Origin: Vanessa cardui
Taxonomy: Eukaryota > Arthropoda > Insecta > Lepidoptera > Nymphalidae
Reading direction: 5' to 3'
DNA length: 64,000 nucleotides
Assembly: GCF_905220365.1 (NCBI RefSeq)
Contig: NC_061132.1
Location: 620,001 to 684,000 of the forward strand
This document shows, piece by piece, positions 31,263 through 41,584 of the stretch (position 1 is its first letter; each line of letters opens with the position of its first letter). The position numbers and the translations under genes are program-made. A model generated the notes under the pieces. The model was not told the DNA's origin. It saw nothing but the letters and a program-made list of their open reading frames with translations, and did not search any database.

Positions 31263-32012
31263 ATGGGTTTCAAGAACAAAGTTGTGATAGTGACGGGAGC
31301 CAGCTCCGGTATCGGAGCGGCGGCTGCGATTGCGTTCAGCGCTGAAGGAGCGCGAGTGGTCATGGTTGGCCGCGACAACACCAAGCTCAAAGCAGTCGCC
31401 GCGAAATGCACCAACCCTCTCGTGATCCTCGCCGATGTTTCCAAAGATGAAGACGCCAAACGTATCGTTGACGAAACCATAAAGAAGTTCGGCCAATTGG
31501 ACGTACTGGTCAACAATGCTGGCTTTTCGAACCTGAGCGGCTCTCTTCTAGAAGGAGACATGATGAAATCTTACGATTCAATTATGAGCGTGAACGTTCG
31601 CGCCGTGGTTTACTTAACCAACTTGGCGGCGCCGCATCTGATCAAGACTAAGGGGAACATTGTCAATATATCCAGTATCGCTGCTTATTTGCCACCATTT
31701 TCGGCAACGTCAATAAACTACAGTGTCTCTAAAGCCGCCTTGAACCATTTCACTGTGTGTGCGGCCACAGAATTGGGACCGCACGGTGTTAGGGTGAACG
31801 GGGTTTGTCCGGGACCGGTCAGAACCGACTTCTTAGTGAACGCTAAGTACCCTAACACATGGGATGATATATCGAATCTTACACTATTTGATAGAGTCAG
31901 TGAGTCGGATGAAATAGCAGATTTGATTATGTTCCTTTCGAGTGACAAAGCCAAGTCGATCACTGGATCCAACTACGTCATAGACTGCGGCACGATGCTT
32001 AAACGTAATTGA
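31263..32012 (+). CDS. Classical short-chain dehydrogenase/reductase SDR3, 249 aa, intronless
   Basis: Same enzyme type as SDR1: TGASSGIG (11-18), NNAG (84-87), N111, S138, YSVSK with Y153 and K157, PGPVRTD after it. Complete and without lesions. It differs from SDR1 mainly in the substrate-facing segments: residues 88-99 (FSNLSGSLLEGD), 140-152 and 188-215, which suggests another substrate range. The first 50 codons and the last 30 are nearly identical to the paralogues at the DNA level, silent sites included. The nearest upstream gene is the SDR2 pseudogene, with about 7.6 kb of transposable elements between. Starts MGFKNKVV. Confidence 0.95.
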   Translation: MGFKNKVVIVTGASSGIGAAAAIAFSAEGARVVMVGRDNTKLKAVAAKCTNPLVILADVSKDEDAKRIVDETIKKFGQLDVLVNNAGFSNLSGSLLEGDMMKSYDSIMSVNVRAVVYLTNLAAPHLIKTKGNIVNISSIAAYLPPFSATSINYSVSKAALNHFTVCAATELGPHGVRVNGVCPGPVRTDFLVNAKYPNTWDDISNLTLFDRVSESDEIADLIMFLSSDKAKSITGSNYVIDCGTMLKRN

Positions 32013-32838
32013 TTAAGAAACGTCTACAAAAACTAAAACTTATATTTTGGTTTCATAATTATGTTATTTGTTATTTTTATGATTTCATTATTGGAGGATA
32101 TTTACCATTTATTTAAATATAACCAAATCACTTTACTATAAAGATAATAATATAATTTGGAATTATGAACGATTTTTTGATTTGATTTGTTTAACTCTTT
32201 AATAACTCTTTAATTTTGTAGAGCGAAATAATTTCAATAAATTTGTCAAAAATTAACAGAATTTATATTTATAAAGTAACAATTTAAAATTGGCATAAGT
32301 TGTATTTAAAATAAAATCAATGATTTTATCGCTATTTATATTCTATTTGTAATCTGTAATTGATTAAATTTTCGCCATCAAACTATTTATAATCTGTGAA
32401 CATTTAGTTGGTTTTTGTTAAACTTATATTATTAACTACATAATCCGCCCTAGCTTTATAAACGATACAATTTACGACTAACTCCAAATACGACACACAA
32501 CTTACATTCATTTTACAGGTTTTATTTTCTGTTGTTTGAATAAAACTATAAGTAAATGACTCACTGAAAATAAGATAGTATTACTTTTGCACAAAGTGGC
32601 GCTAGTGTAAACTAAAGTCAAGTACATATATGGAAAGTGCATTTTTCATTAAAAAAAACGTGGAATCGAAAATTTTGTAATACATTTAGATGTACTTTTA
32701 TTTCATGGCTTTGATAACTAAAGTATCTGACTGCATTAATAATTAATTGTTTCTCAAATACATACTATGGTTGGAATAGCAATGTTAATATAACTAAATA
32801 AGATGATAGATACGCCACGAAGAGACGAAGTAGGTATA
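32013..32838. other. Intergenic, nothing recognised
   Basis: Very AT-rich; no open frame or named repeat. Confidence 0.5.
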
Positions 32839-33147
32839 TTACGACACAATTTAGATGTAACATCGGCAAAATTCGCTAAACCGATCACACTATCTATCAT
32901 CAGCTATCAGCTATCCCAAATTATCAATATTAATTTCTTATGTGAATATGATCTTTACACAAACGTAATAACTTGTAATATCATCTGACCTAATACATTC
33001 GTCAATTTGACACGTCGATTTACACGCACTTGTTTTCTCAGGTTGAACTGACACGAGAATCTATAGCGACGAATAGCGTCAAATTGTATTCGTTGTATAA
33101 ATCGGCAGTAATTTGCCGATGCTACATCTAAGTTGTGTCGTACTATA
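32839..33147. mobile_element. MITE-like element, copy 1
   Basis: Inverted ends of about 34 bp: left ACGACACAATTTAGATGTAAC, right complement ACGACACAACTTAGATGTAGC, both followed by CATCGGCAAA. The inner part has 'gagaatctatagcgacgaat', shared with copy 2 at 40047-40213. No coding capacity. Confidence 0.75.
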
Positions 33148-33186
33148 TCGCTGGTTTATAATAGGTATTGCGAGTTACGCATACGA

Positions 33187-33199
33187 CCCCCCCCCCCCC
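33187..33199 (+). repeat. C homopolymer of 13
   Basis: Run of 13 C. Unusual in this AT-rich context and a likely sequencing or assembly weak point. Confidence 0.9.
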
Positions 33200-33479
33200 A
33201 TTTCACGTGGTGGTTATTTTCATCGAAAAAAAAAGAACCACGAAAACAGCTTAGGTTAAGTTGTTAAAACTTTATCACAGTTTGGTCATTTTGTTAAAAT
33301 ATTTACAGATTAGGTAAATAAGCAAAGCAATCCTCGTTTTCAACTCATTCTATTGAAAACCAATTCCATATCTAAAGGTAGCGAGCTACTTTGTTTGCTA
33401 CTATTTATAGAGAATATTATCTGTTTGCAAAAAAAAAAAACAGTTTCTTTTAAAGTGAGTGCTATGTCAAAACTTATTT

Positions 33480-33660
33480 TTAGTATAAAATTAGGGACCC
33501 GTCCCGGCTTCACACAGGTGCAATACCTACTACAGAATTTGTTGTTTTACGACATCACGTTACATCTAAAATTATCAGTGTTTCTTTACTATATTGTCCA
33601 TGTATTATATACCAAAACCTTCCTCTCGATGAAAGCATTCATAGTGACAAACGGCGCTAA
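33480..33660 (-). repeat. Repeat I, inverted fragment
   Basis: 'ccgtcccggcttcac', 'ctacagaatttgttg', 'gtttctttactatatt', reverse complement of the 13840-14100 pattern. Confidence 0.55.
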
Positions 33661-33682
33661 GCGACTTAGTTTTTAAACGGTT

Positions 33683-34139
33683 TTATTTAGCTTGACCCGT
33701 ACGGTATTTATTTGTTTGGGTCAAAATTAGAAATTGAAATTTAAGTAACTTCCTGTTGTCAGATCATCATCAGATGATCATCTGAAATTTGGTACACACC
33801 TTTAATTCCGATGACAATACAATAAAGTAATATCAATAATATTACAAATCTAAGATGGCCACCGGTACAAAATGGCGGATTACATATTTTTCCACAACCC
33901 CCTCAATATGGGTATCAAATGAAAGGGCTACACAAGTAGAATACTGTGATTATGACAAAATTTAAAATCCAAGATGGACGTCGTTAAAAAACGGCGTATT
34001 AGGTGAGGGCATGAGTAGTGGTGTCCAGAACAGTTTTGTTAAGGTAATAGGTTAAAACGTGCTGAGGACTGTATGGCATTAGGATGGATAAAAATGTAAT
34101 ATCGTAAGCGTTTTCCCCACAATCAGCACTTGAAGTATT
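33683..34139 (+). repeat. Interspersed repeat 5' of the helicase remnant
   Basis: Has the palindrome CAGATGATCATCTG, 'aagatggccaccgg', 'aaaatggcggatta' and 'ggtatcaaatgaaagg', words typical of a long lepidopteran repeat family. It leads directly into the helicase-like remnant and may be part of the same element. Confidence 0.5.
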
Positions 34140-34597
34140 TGTAGGAGCAAAAGTAATGTTGCAGTCCAACATTGACGTTACAAAGCGATTGGTAAATGGT
34201 GCTATAGGCCTCATTACAGAAATCGTTTGGCCTCAGTTCCGTCTAACACATATGTACAATCAGTTCGGATTGACTTTGGTAGAGACGGCATCCACGTAAT
34301 TCACCCTTACAGTTTCCATCAAAATTCAATTGTGGTACGGTTGAAAGAAGGATGTTGCCCTTAATTTTGTCATGAGCATCCACCGTCCATAAAATGCAGG
34401 GCAGCACAGTCGACCATGCAGTAGTGTATTTGGGCTCAAAATTGTTTGAAGAAGGACAAGCATACGTGGCTCTGAGTCGAGTCAAGTCTCTGGAAGGGCT
34501 ATGTATTTAGGAATTAGATTGTGATAAATTATCAGGTAAGAAACCATGTAATAATGATGCACTAAATGAATTAAATAGAATGAGGAATATTCGGTAG
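34140..34597 (+). pseudogene. PIF1/Helitron-type helicase C-terminal remnant
   Basis: In broken frames one reads GAKVMLQSNIDVTKRLVNGA then IGLITEIVWPQFR, and later VDHAVVYLGSKLFEEG followed by AYVALSRVKSLEGLCI. The block ending ALSRVKSLEGL is the C-terminal helicase signature of PIF1 family and Helitron Rep-helicase proteins. There are stops and shifts between the parts (for example TAG after LEGLCI), so this is a dead fragment. No Rep domain was found nearby. A captured or cellular PIF1 pseudogene is the alternative. Confidence 0.8.
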
Positions 34598-34626
34598 GCA
34601 TTTCATTAAATACTCAAAACTAGAAA

Positions 34627-34890
34627 ATAAAAAATCGGTAAAAAAACTTTTAAGCTAAACGGTTTTATCCTATGTGCACTGAAAACTAGAAAATAAATAA
34701 ATAGTTACTTACCTATCAACCTACATAGGTGGTCCCGGTCATTATTTTCTCTGATGGTAGTAGTCATCATAGCATGAACCATGTCAGCGGCGGAATTGCG
34801 GTTCATGAAAGAACACTAACACCAGGGTTTGGATAGGATACACATAGGATAAAACCGTTTAACTTAAAAGTTTTTTTACCGATTTTTTAT
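34627..34890. repeat. 50-bp inverted repeat pair flanking 164 bp
   Basis: 34627-34676 (AAAATCGGTAAAAAAAC ... TTTTATCCTATGTG) is the reverse complement of 34841-34890 with one mismatch. The core holds a second small inverted pair (CATGAACC / GGTTCATG). A MITE or terminal structure of the element whose helicase lies just upstream is possible. Confidence 0.85.
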
Positions 34891-35090
34891 ATACTATGTA
34901 ATGATAATAATGATAATGATGAGACATAATGATTTCTTCCCTCTGTATAAAAATGCATATCGCAAATTGCTAAACTAAATATTTACTCTCAAATAAGATG
35001 ATACCCTATCTTAAATATTGGTGTTGTCATGTCATGTCTTAATGTTTCAATTATTTTAAGAAATAAGTATGAAGTTATTTCAAAATGGAT

Positions 35091-35404
35091 TCCTTTGGGA
35101 AACAACAAACAACAAAAACAACAGCCCGTAAATTCCCACTGCTGGGCTAAAGGCCTCCTCTCCCTTTGAGGAGAAGGTTTCTAACATATTCCACTTCGCT
35201 GTTCCATTGCGGTTTGGTGGAATACACATGTGGCAGAATTTCTATGAAATTTGTCACACGCAGGTTTCCTCACGATGATTTCTTTAATTATAAAGACAAA
35301 TTAAGCACATGAATCAGCGGTGCTTCCCTGGGTTTGAACCCGCAATAATCGGTTAAGGTGCGCGCGTTCTTACCACTGGGCCATCTCGACTCCTTTGGGA
35401 AACA
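35091..35404 (-). mobile_element. SINE-A with 14-bp target duplication
   Basis: TCCTTTGGGAAACA at 35091-35104 is repeated exactly at 35391-35404. Full-length inverted SINE-A between, with a small deletion in the body ('cacgatgatttctttaatt'). Confidence 0.92.
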
Positions 35405-35429
35405 TAATAGAATAATCGAAAATAGCAGG

Positions 35430-35635
35430 AACGCAAATTCGTATTAATATTATAAATGTGAAAGTAACTCTGTCTGTCTGTCGCCCTTACACGAACAAAC
35501 CGCTGAACCGAATTTGATGAAATTTGGTATGAGGCAAAATTAAAATCCAAGAAAGGACACAGGAAACTTTTTTGCCTGGTTGACAGCAACTAACACCATA
35601 AAACGCAAGCGAAGCCGCAAACGACTACTAGTATC
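35430..35635 (+). repeat. Repeat G, best copy
   Basis: 'attaatattataaatgtg', 'ctctgtctgtctgtcgc', 'ccgaatttgatgaaattt', 'gaaaggacacagg', 'acgcaagcgaagccgc'. Reference for the fragments elsewhere. Confidence 0.7.
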
Positions 35636-36421
35636 ATAAAATACAATTATAAAATACATATATTGCAAATTCTTAGTTTTGTATTCTGTGTGATGAGTTC
35701 CAAGAAAAATCCGTGTATGTAAAATTAGTTTTCATAGGACGTATAGGTTGGGAATTTATTTATAAGCACAATGACATGGCAAAAACGTTTGACCTTTAAG
35801 AAACAATTAGATGTGTATAGCTTTATTGTATTGTACTTACCGTCTAGAACGGTAATATGTGGTCGCATGCGCATAAAATGGGTGGTAAGTGAGTAAGTTG
35901 CTATGCCTTTCATGTCAGGCGTTAACAGTTTGGAATATCTACACTGATGATGTTGTCCGTGTGATCCAACTGCTAATCTAAAGGGTGACTAGACTACAAC
36001 TACGAAGTATATAAGAGGGTGCTCCCTCTTTCACAGATTTAAGGGATGTTTTTCGCGATAGAAACTAACCTATGTACCTAAAACTCAAACTATTATTATA
36101 CCCATTAATCTAAATCCTTTTTGCGTTCTAAGTGTAAAGACTTAAGAAACTCTTGTAAGAGTTACTTTTTCATTTATAATAGTGGGGACAGAAAAAATTA
36201 AGAAAATTACTAATATAAATTTTGGTTAAAGCAGTTTTAAGCACATTTTAATTAATAAAGTGTATTCCGAAAAGTTATGGGAAGTTTTGTCCGAAAGCAT
36301 AATGTTAATCGTAAAATATGTCGAGGTTACAAATATTCCTAATCGACTAATTGTATTTTTTTCTTTCACGAACAATCGCTTCGGACTCAGGCGTTAGCTC
36401 TATATCATTGAGCACATTTTG
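35636..36421. other. Intergenic upstream of SDR4
   Basis: No open frame or named repeat. The last 200 bp before SDR4 are listed separately. Confidence 0.5.
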
Positions 36422-36486
36422 TCTATCCAGATAAGATAGTCGTAATATTTACCTAGTAACAGTTATTGTTATGTAAACGTTTATCT
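36422..36486 (+). promoter_or_regulatory. SDR4 promoter GATA module
   Basis: TCTATCCAGATAAGATAG (GATAAG 36430-36435, 185 bp before the ATG), then ATTTACCTAGT, and inverted TTATCT at 36481-36486. It matches the SDR2 upstream block over about 35 bp. The initiator of the other copies is not recognisable here. Confidence 0.55.
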
Positions 36487-36614
36487 TGATACTAATTATT
36501 ACACTTGATTATAGAAAAAAATAAACTGATAGTAGTTAGTTGTAATCTTTAGACGTTAAAAGAGCCACAACTTATAGTAAAATATTTAATAAACTCTCCA
36601 ACTATTGTAATATA

Positions 36615-37358
36615 ATGTTCAAGGACAAGGTTGTGATAGTGACGGGAGCCAGCTCCGGTATCGGAGCGGCGGCTGCGATTGCGTTCAGCGCCGAAGGAGC
36701 GCATGTGGTCATGGTCGGTCGCGACAGCACCAAGCTGATAGCCGTCGCCGCGAAATGCACCAACCCTCTCGTGATCCTCGCCGATGTTTCCAAAGATGAC
36801 GAGGCGAAACGTATCGTCGACGAAACCATAAAGAAGTTCGGACGATTGGACGTACTGGTCAACAATGCTGGTATGTCAGTCCTGGCCAGTCTCCTTGAAG
36901 GTGACATGATGAAGTCTTACGACACAATTATGAGCGTGAATCTTCGTGCAGTCGTACACTTGACCAATTTGGCTGCGCCGCATCTGATCAAGACTAAAGG
37001 GAACGTTATCAATATTTCCAGCGTCGCTGGTTACGTGGCACCAGTTACACCGGGTTCGATGAACTACTGCGTTTCGAAAGCCGCTTTAAACCACTTCAGT
37101 ATATGTGCTGCTGCAGAATTGGGACCTCACGGGGTAAGAGTGAATGGCATTTGTCCAGGACCAGTCAGAACTGACTTCTTAAGCAACGCCAAATATCCTA
37201 GCTCATGGGATGACTACACAACAAAAGTAATTCTTGGAAGAGTATGTGAAGCAAATGAGGTCGCAGATTTGATTACGTTCCTCGCGAGTGATAAAGCGAA
37301 GTCTATAACAGGATCGAACTATGTAATAGACGGTGGTATTATGATTAAACGAAATTAG
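36615..37358 (+). CDS. Classical short-chain dehydrogenase/reductase SDR4, 247 aa, intronless
   Basis: Complete SDR with TGASSGIG, NNAG, NISS, YCVSK (Y151, K155) and PGPVRTDF; two residues shorter than SDR1 (one codon lost after the start Met, one after NNAG). The first 240 bases are nearly identical to SDR1-3, whereas the last third has many silent changes (for example the SITGSNYV segment uses different codons) and it ends in VIDGGIMIKRN where the others have DCG. So the 5' part looks homogenised and the 3' part old. AATAAA at 37362 follows the stop by four bases. Substrate unknown. Last gene of the array. Confidence 0.95.
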   Translation: MFKDKVVIVTGASSGIGAAAAIAFSAEGAHVVMVGRDSTKLIAVAAKCTNPLVILADVSKDDEAKRIVDETIKKFGRLDVLVNNAGMSVLASLLEGDMMKSYDTIMSVNLRAVVHLTNLAAPHLIKTKGNVINISSVAGYVAPVTPGSMNYCVSKAALNHFSICAAAELGPHGVRVNGICPGPVRTDFLSNAKYPSSWDDYTTKVILGRVCEANEVADLITFLASDKAKSITGSNYVIDGGIMIKRN

Positions 37359-37474
37359 TTGAATAAAAAGTATTAAAATTGTTGTATTGATTTACATATT
37401 TTGTTTGTTGGTTAAGTCTTCGGTTTTAAAATATTGCAAAGACAAAGTTAATAAAATCTCAATAATAACTTAAT

Positions 37475-37625
37475 AAGGAGACCTTCAAGAATAGAGCGTA
37501 CTCCTATCCTTAAAGGTCGGCGACGGACCTTCAAGCCCGGTTTTGCAGATGTCCATGGGCAGGGATTTGTCACTTTCCATCAGATGAGACTCCCGATCGT
37601 CTGCCCCTTATAATATAAAAAAAAA
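37475..37625 (+). repeat. Repeat H copy
   Basis: 'gaccttcaagaata', 'ccttaaaggtcgg', 'gatgtccatgggc', 'ctttccatcagatgag', 'ctgccccttata', then an A-rich end. Confidence 0.65.
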
Positions 37626-37893
37626 TATATTATCACCTCTTGAAGTCATATAAATTGAGAAATTATTTTATATGTAATATGAGTGTGCTTTATGACTTGA
37701 TAACATCTATCTGTGTGTCTAAGATATTTATTCTCAAATAAGACAAAAAAAGTAACAAGATAAGGTAAGGTATAGTGTTACATTATTTTTCATACAATCA
37801 TCAATACAAATTGCAGTTTGCCAAGCCAATGGTTTAAAGAAACCACTATTCACGCTTAAAAAAGATAATATAGAAAATATTGACATGTGATAT

Positions 37894-38145
37894 GTACAGC
37901 CTGTAAATTTCCCGCTGCTGGGTTAAAGTCTCCTCTCCTTTTTAGGAGAAGGTTAGGAGCATATTCCACCACGCTGTTCCATTGCGGTTGGATCCACATA
38001 TGGCACAATTAGACACATACAGGTTTCCTCACGGTGTTTCCCTACACCACCGAGCACGAGATGAATCACTAATGCTTGCCTGGGTTTGAACGCTCAATTG
38101 TCGTTTAAGATGCACGCGTTTAACCACTGGGCTATCACGGCTCTC
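37894..38145 (-). mobile_element. SINE-A, diverged
   Basis: Inverted, with many changes and a deletion in the body. Head ends with the complement of GCCGTGATAGCCCAGTGG. Confidence 0.82.
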
Positions 38146-38654
38146 AGTAGAACGCGATTAATAGATTTGTCTAATTAAAAATTAAATGAAAATTCGTTTT
38201 ATGGTAAAGAAATATTGAATGACCTTAAAAAAAAGAAACGGTGAAGCATTTTTGCAAAGTAATAGTACATTATTGCAAGCAATAATCAGGCTTGGCTTGC
38301 ATTTCGAGGCAAAGGATGCGACTTCCAAAATCCTCAAAGAAATCCAATATTATTTTATAAGTTACAAGTAATTTTGTTTAGTTTCGAATATTTTCTTTAT
38401 TATTAGTATATTTACTTAATTTATATTTTTAGAATATTAATAAAATGCATTGAGCTTTAACTAGAAAGTTATTGCAGCGTTGAATAGCGTTACATTTAGA
38501 AGGTATCATATTGTCATGATTATTTAAATCAATAGAGCTCTCTTTGTCTTAATTTGACCTGAAACTAAATTGATAAGATGTACCTGATCTAAGGTTTTAA
38601 ATCTGATGAGGCCAACGTAAGCCTGCCCTTTACTAATATTTCTATAATAAAATT

Positions 38655-38998
38655 CCGCAGACATTTTTAACTTTATCGTCTCGTAAATTCAAATCGTTTA
38701 TAAAAAATACATTGGTGAAAAAGGCGTATTATTCGATACAAGATTTTGTAGATGATAAAAAAGCGTGGAATTAATACCTGTTCACTTCCAGGCAGGATAT
38801 ATTAATTTAACAATTGTATTAACTAACAGGACTGTAATTTTTTAAATGTTGAAAAAGAGTAACTACTGAGTTTCTTGCCGGTTCTTCTCGGTAGAATCTA
38901 CTTTCCGAACCGGTGGTAGCTTCACTTAATTGTTAAATGACGATTCAAAAGTGCTTGTAAAAGCCCACTTGAATAAAGTATACTTTGATTTTGATTTT
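38655..38998 (+). mobile_element. LINE-E 3' end
   Basis: The longest clean 3' region of the family: 'gcagacatttttaact', 'gaaaaaggcgtattatt', 'aaaaagcgtggaatt', 'gccggttcttctcgg', 'ccgaaccggtggtagc', ending with the tail TTTGATTTTGATTTTTGATTG. No coding sequence. Confidence 0.82.
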
Positions 38999-38999
38999 T

Positions 39000-39535
39000 G
39001 ATTGATAGAGGAGCTTATATCGAGAAGAGCACTGTCAAGGCTAACGTGATTGTGATTCGTGAATAGTAGTAGAATATGACAAGCAAATAGGGACTTGTTC
39101 CCAACTTAATATTTGAAATTTAGTTTATACTCATTCCAGTTCTTCAATTAAATTATGTTTAAATTGTATTGGAATTTATGTACTGCCTGGCACATGAAAA
39201 AAGGCAGTTGTTTTTGAACGGGGAGTGAGGACTGAAAACGAAGTCTTGATATTGGCCTTAAAAATAATGGTTAATTAATAGAGTGCTATAATGTAATGTA
39301 AGTTGTTTTATTTTAATAGTTGATTAAAATGCAATAACGATATGACATCATAAATACGTACAAAACAACATCATTCTGCTTTAGACACATTCTCCACGCC
39401 TATAATTAGCAGACAGTGGAGTATAATTTAAGTTTTTTTAATAACATACCGTCCGCGTGTTATGAAACAATAAATTTATATTATTCGTTTGTTAAATTAC
39501 CTCAGCAATTATAGTAGATACGTCGATGTGATGAC
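39000..39535. other. No gene recognised
   Basis: AT-rich spacer without nameable content. Confidence 0.5.
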
Positions 39536-39917
39536 GTCATCCTAATATTTAAATAAAACTAGTTATAACGGATTTGAATCGCGTATATTAACTATTTTTG
39601 CAATCCCGACGTTTCGAGCACTTTACAGCGTTCGTGGTCACGGGTAGACTAAGGTGGCATTTCTCTATTTGAGGAACAAAAGAAATATTATTTACAACTA
39701 CCGCCAACGATTTCTCAATTGGTATCTTCTCTGGTACCGATACTCCTCTTTGTTTGGCCTATGTAAGATAAACCACACTCACATTCGAGTTTATATACTC
39801 CCGCAGTTTGTAAAGAAATATTACTCTTGATAGGTCTCAAGAATCCGTTATAACTAGTTTTATTTAAATGTGTAATAATCGCGAAAATTTAAGACAACAT
39901 TATGTCATCCTAATATT
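39536..39917. mobile_element. Penelope-like element with GIY-YIG remnant and 14-bp target duplication
   Basis: GTCATCCTAATATT at 39536-39549 is repeated at 39904-39917. The 354 bp between begin AAATAAAACTAGTTATAACG and carry its reverse complement near the right end (39843-39867). The module CCCGACGTTTCGAGC follows the left arm. On the minus strand about 39730-39810 reads GVYKLECECGLSYIGQTKR, the GIY-YIG endonuclease core typical of Penelope-like elements. This copy allows the shorter ones at 17015 and 24700 to be classed. Confidence 0.88.
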
Positions 39918-40046
39918 AGGTGCAAAAGTGTTATTTACTTATTTTATTCCTTTACTTTCTCAATGACAGCTCCTATGAAAACTTGAACGAGAGTCTTTGC
40001 TACACTAAGCATGCATTATTTTATACAAATATGACGTTTACACACA

Positions 40047-40213
40047 TAGTATGACATAACTCAGATGTAGCATCGGCAATATTCACGCGGGAATCTATAG
40101 CGACGAATGGCGTCGAATGGCGCGAAAAGGACCTAATTCTATTGGTTGTGTAAATCGGCAGTAGTCGTTTTTATTGAATGTACCGATGCTATATCTAAGT
40201 CGAGTCATACTAT
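40047..40213. mobile_element. MITE-like element, copy 2
   Basis: Left ATAGTATGACATAACTCAGATG, right complement ATAGTATGACTCGACTTAGATA, inner 'gggaatctatagcgacgaat' as in copy 1 (32839-33147). Half its length, so internally deleted relative to copy 1 or the reverse. Confidence 0.72.
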
Positions 40214-41584
40214 ATAAGGTTATACGAGGGTTAGAGAAACTGATAGGGATGGAGCTATATATATAACAATAGCAATATATAAGATAATATAAGATAACAA
40301 GCCTTTATTTATCTTTTTTACAAAATTTAAGTGCCGAATACTTTACGTGCAGCAAAATTAAATGGAGCTCTGGTGCACTTTTGGGATATCTGCTAACCTC
40401 AATAACAATTTACCTATTTTTTTAATAATACTTGCAGCTTTGTCCTGTTTGCATATGATACATCTCTTATTTTTAAACGTAACTAAAAGATAAATAATCA
40501 TGACAACTAAAGAAGGATAGGCAGCGCCTTGTTGAACTTTCTGGGTTGCTTTGACAAAAACAATGCAACTAATACAAAGCTATGGCAGTTATTTCCTTCC
40601 TTCTCTTCCAAATAATAATGAGTCGACCGTCTCTCTAGGTAAACCTCTTGACATGACTCCTAAAGAAACCCGGAGAGAAGGGATAGGCACTCCTATTCCC
40701 CTGAACGTCGTAGGTATTACGGGGGCCCCTGTATTTCAGGAAGCGTATAGAGAGGCTGAAGCGAAAGCAATCTCGTAGCGCTTGTCAAAAAGGCAGAAAG
40801 GATACCGGCACACGTCACCGGTGAGTATGTTTTGGTATGTATTAGTATGGGATTAAGGCGTCACACTTTTGGCGTAGGTTGGTAGTCCTTCAAATGCGTC
40901 AATGCGCCAGCGATCTTGAGAGCTAGGATTCTATGTCCCTTGTGCCTGTTGTTTAAGTGGCCCAGTCCTTAATATTGACTTACCAGTTTATTTCGACAAA
41001 ATTTCCCGAAAAACATAACGGCGATGTCGGCTGCTTCACAATACATTATCTATCAATAGAAATCCCACAAAACATTTTTATTGGCCTAACCTGGTGTAAA
41101 TTTTAATTTTTTGATTGATGCCAAAAACAAAGCGTTTCACAAATTCAAAGCGTTATTTAACAAGTAACTAATAAGAAAAGACTAAAATAATAAACCCCGT
41201 AGATTTTCTTGTTGATTATTGACTGTAAAATCTACGTTCCAAACCAGTGATAACTATACTTTTGTAGGCCTATAAAATGACAATTGAATTGTGTTTTCCA
41301 AAAGCCTATTTGAATAATATATTTTGATTTGATTTCACAAGTAAAACAAATTCGGCAAACACAAGCTTTGAAAAAATAGCGTTTCAGTTTGTCAGAATTA
41401 GTTGAATACATTTCAAAATTAATTAATTTCAATGCTATAGACGGTCCTATGTTGTATCACACCATCAAAAAACATGCCATCTAACACTAGTTTATGATAG
41501 AAGCTCTTTGAAAATATATAAAGGGAGTATGCAGCTTTAAATATCCTCTATATTTTAAGTAGCGTGAAAACTTTTCAATAAAAG
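40214..41584. other. No gene supported; repeat B and LINE-E remnants
   Basis: An open frame of 75 codons at 40551-40778 (MTKTMQLIQSYG..., with a proline/threonine-rich middle) has no family I know and no neighbours. 40855-40990 is a decayed minus-strand repeat B. 41170-41337 is a decayed LINE-E 3' end with 'tattttgatttgattt'. Confidence 0.4.

Noticed and set aside
35743..35752. TATAGGTTGGG as a second mariner end
   Set aside because: Only ten bases match and the following bases differ; no partner end within several kb.
40551..40778. 75-codon open frame with no stop, GC-richer
   Set aside because: No recognised motif, no splice partner, no promoter or poly(A) context; left as unassigned DNA.
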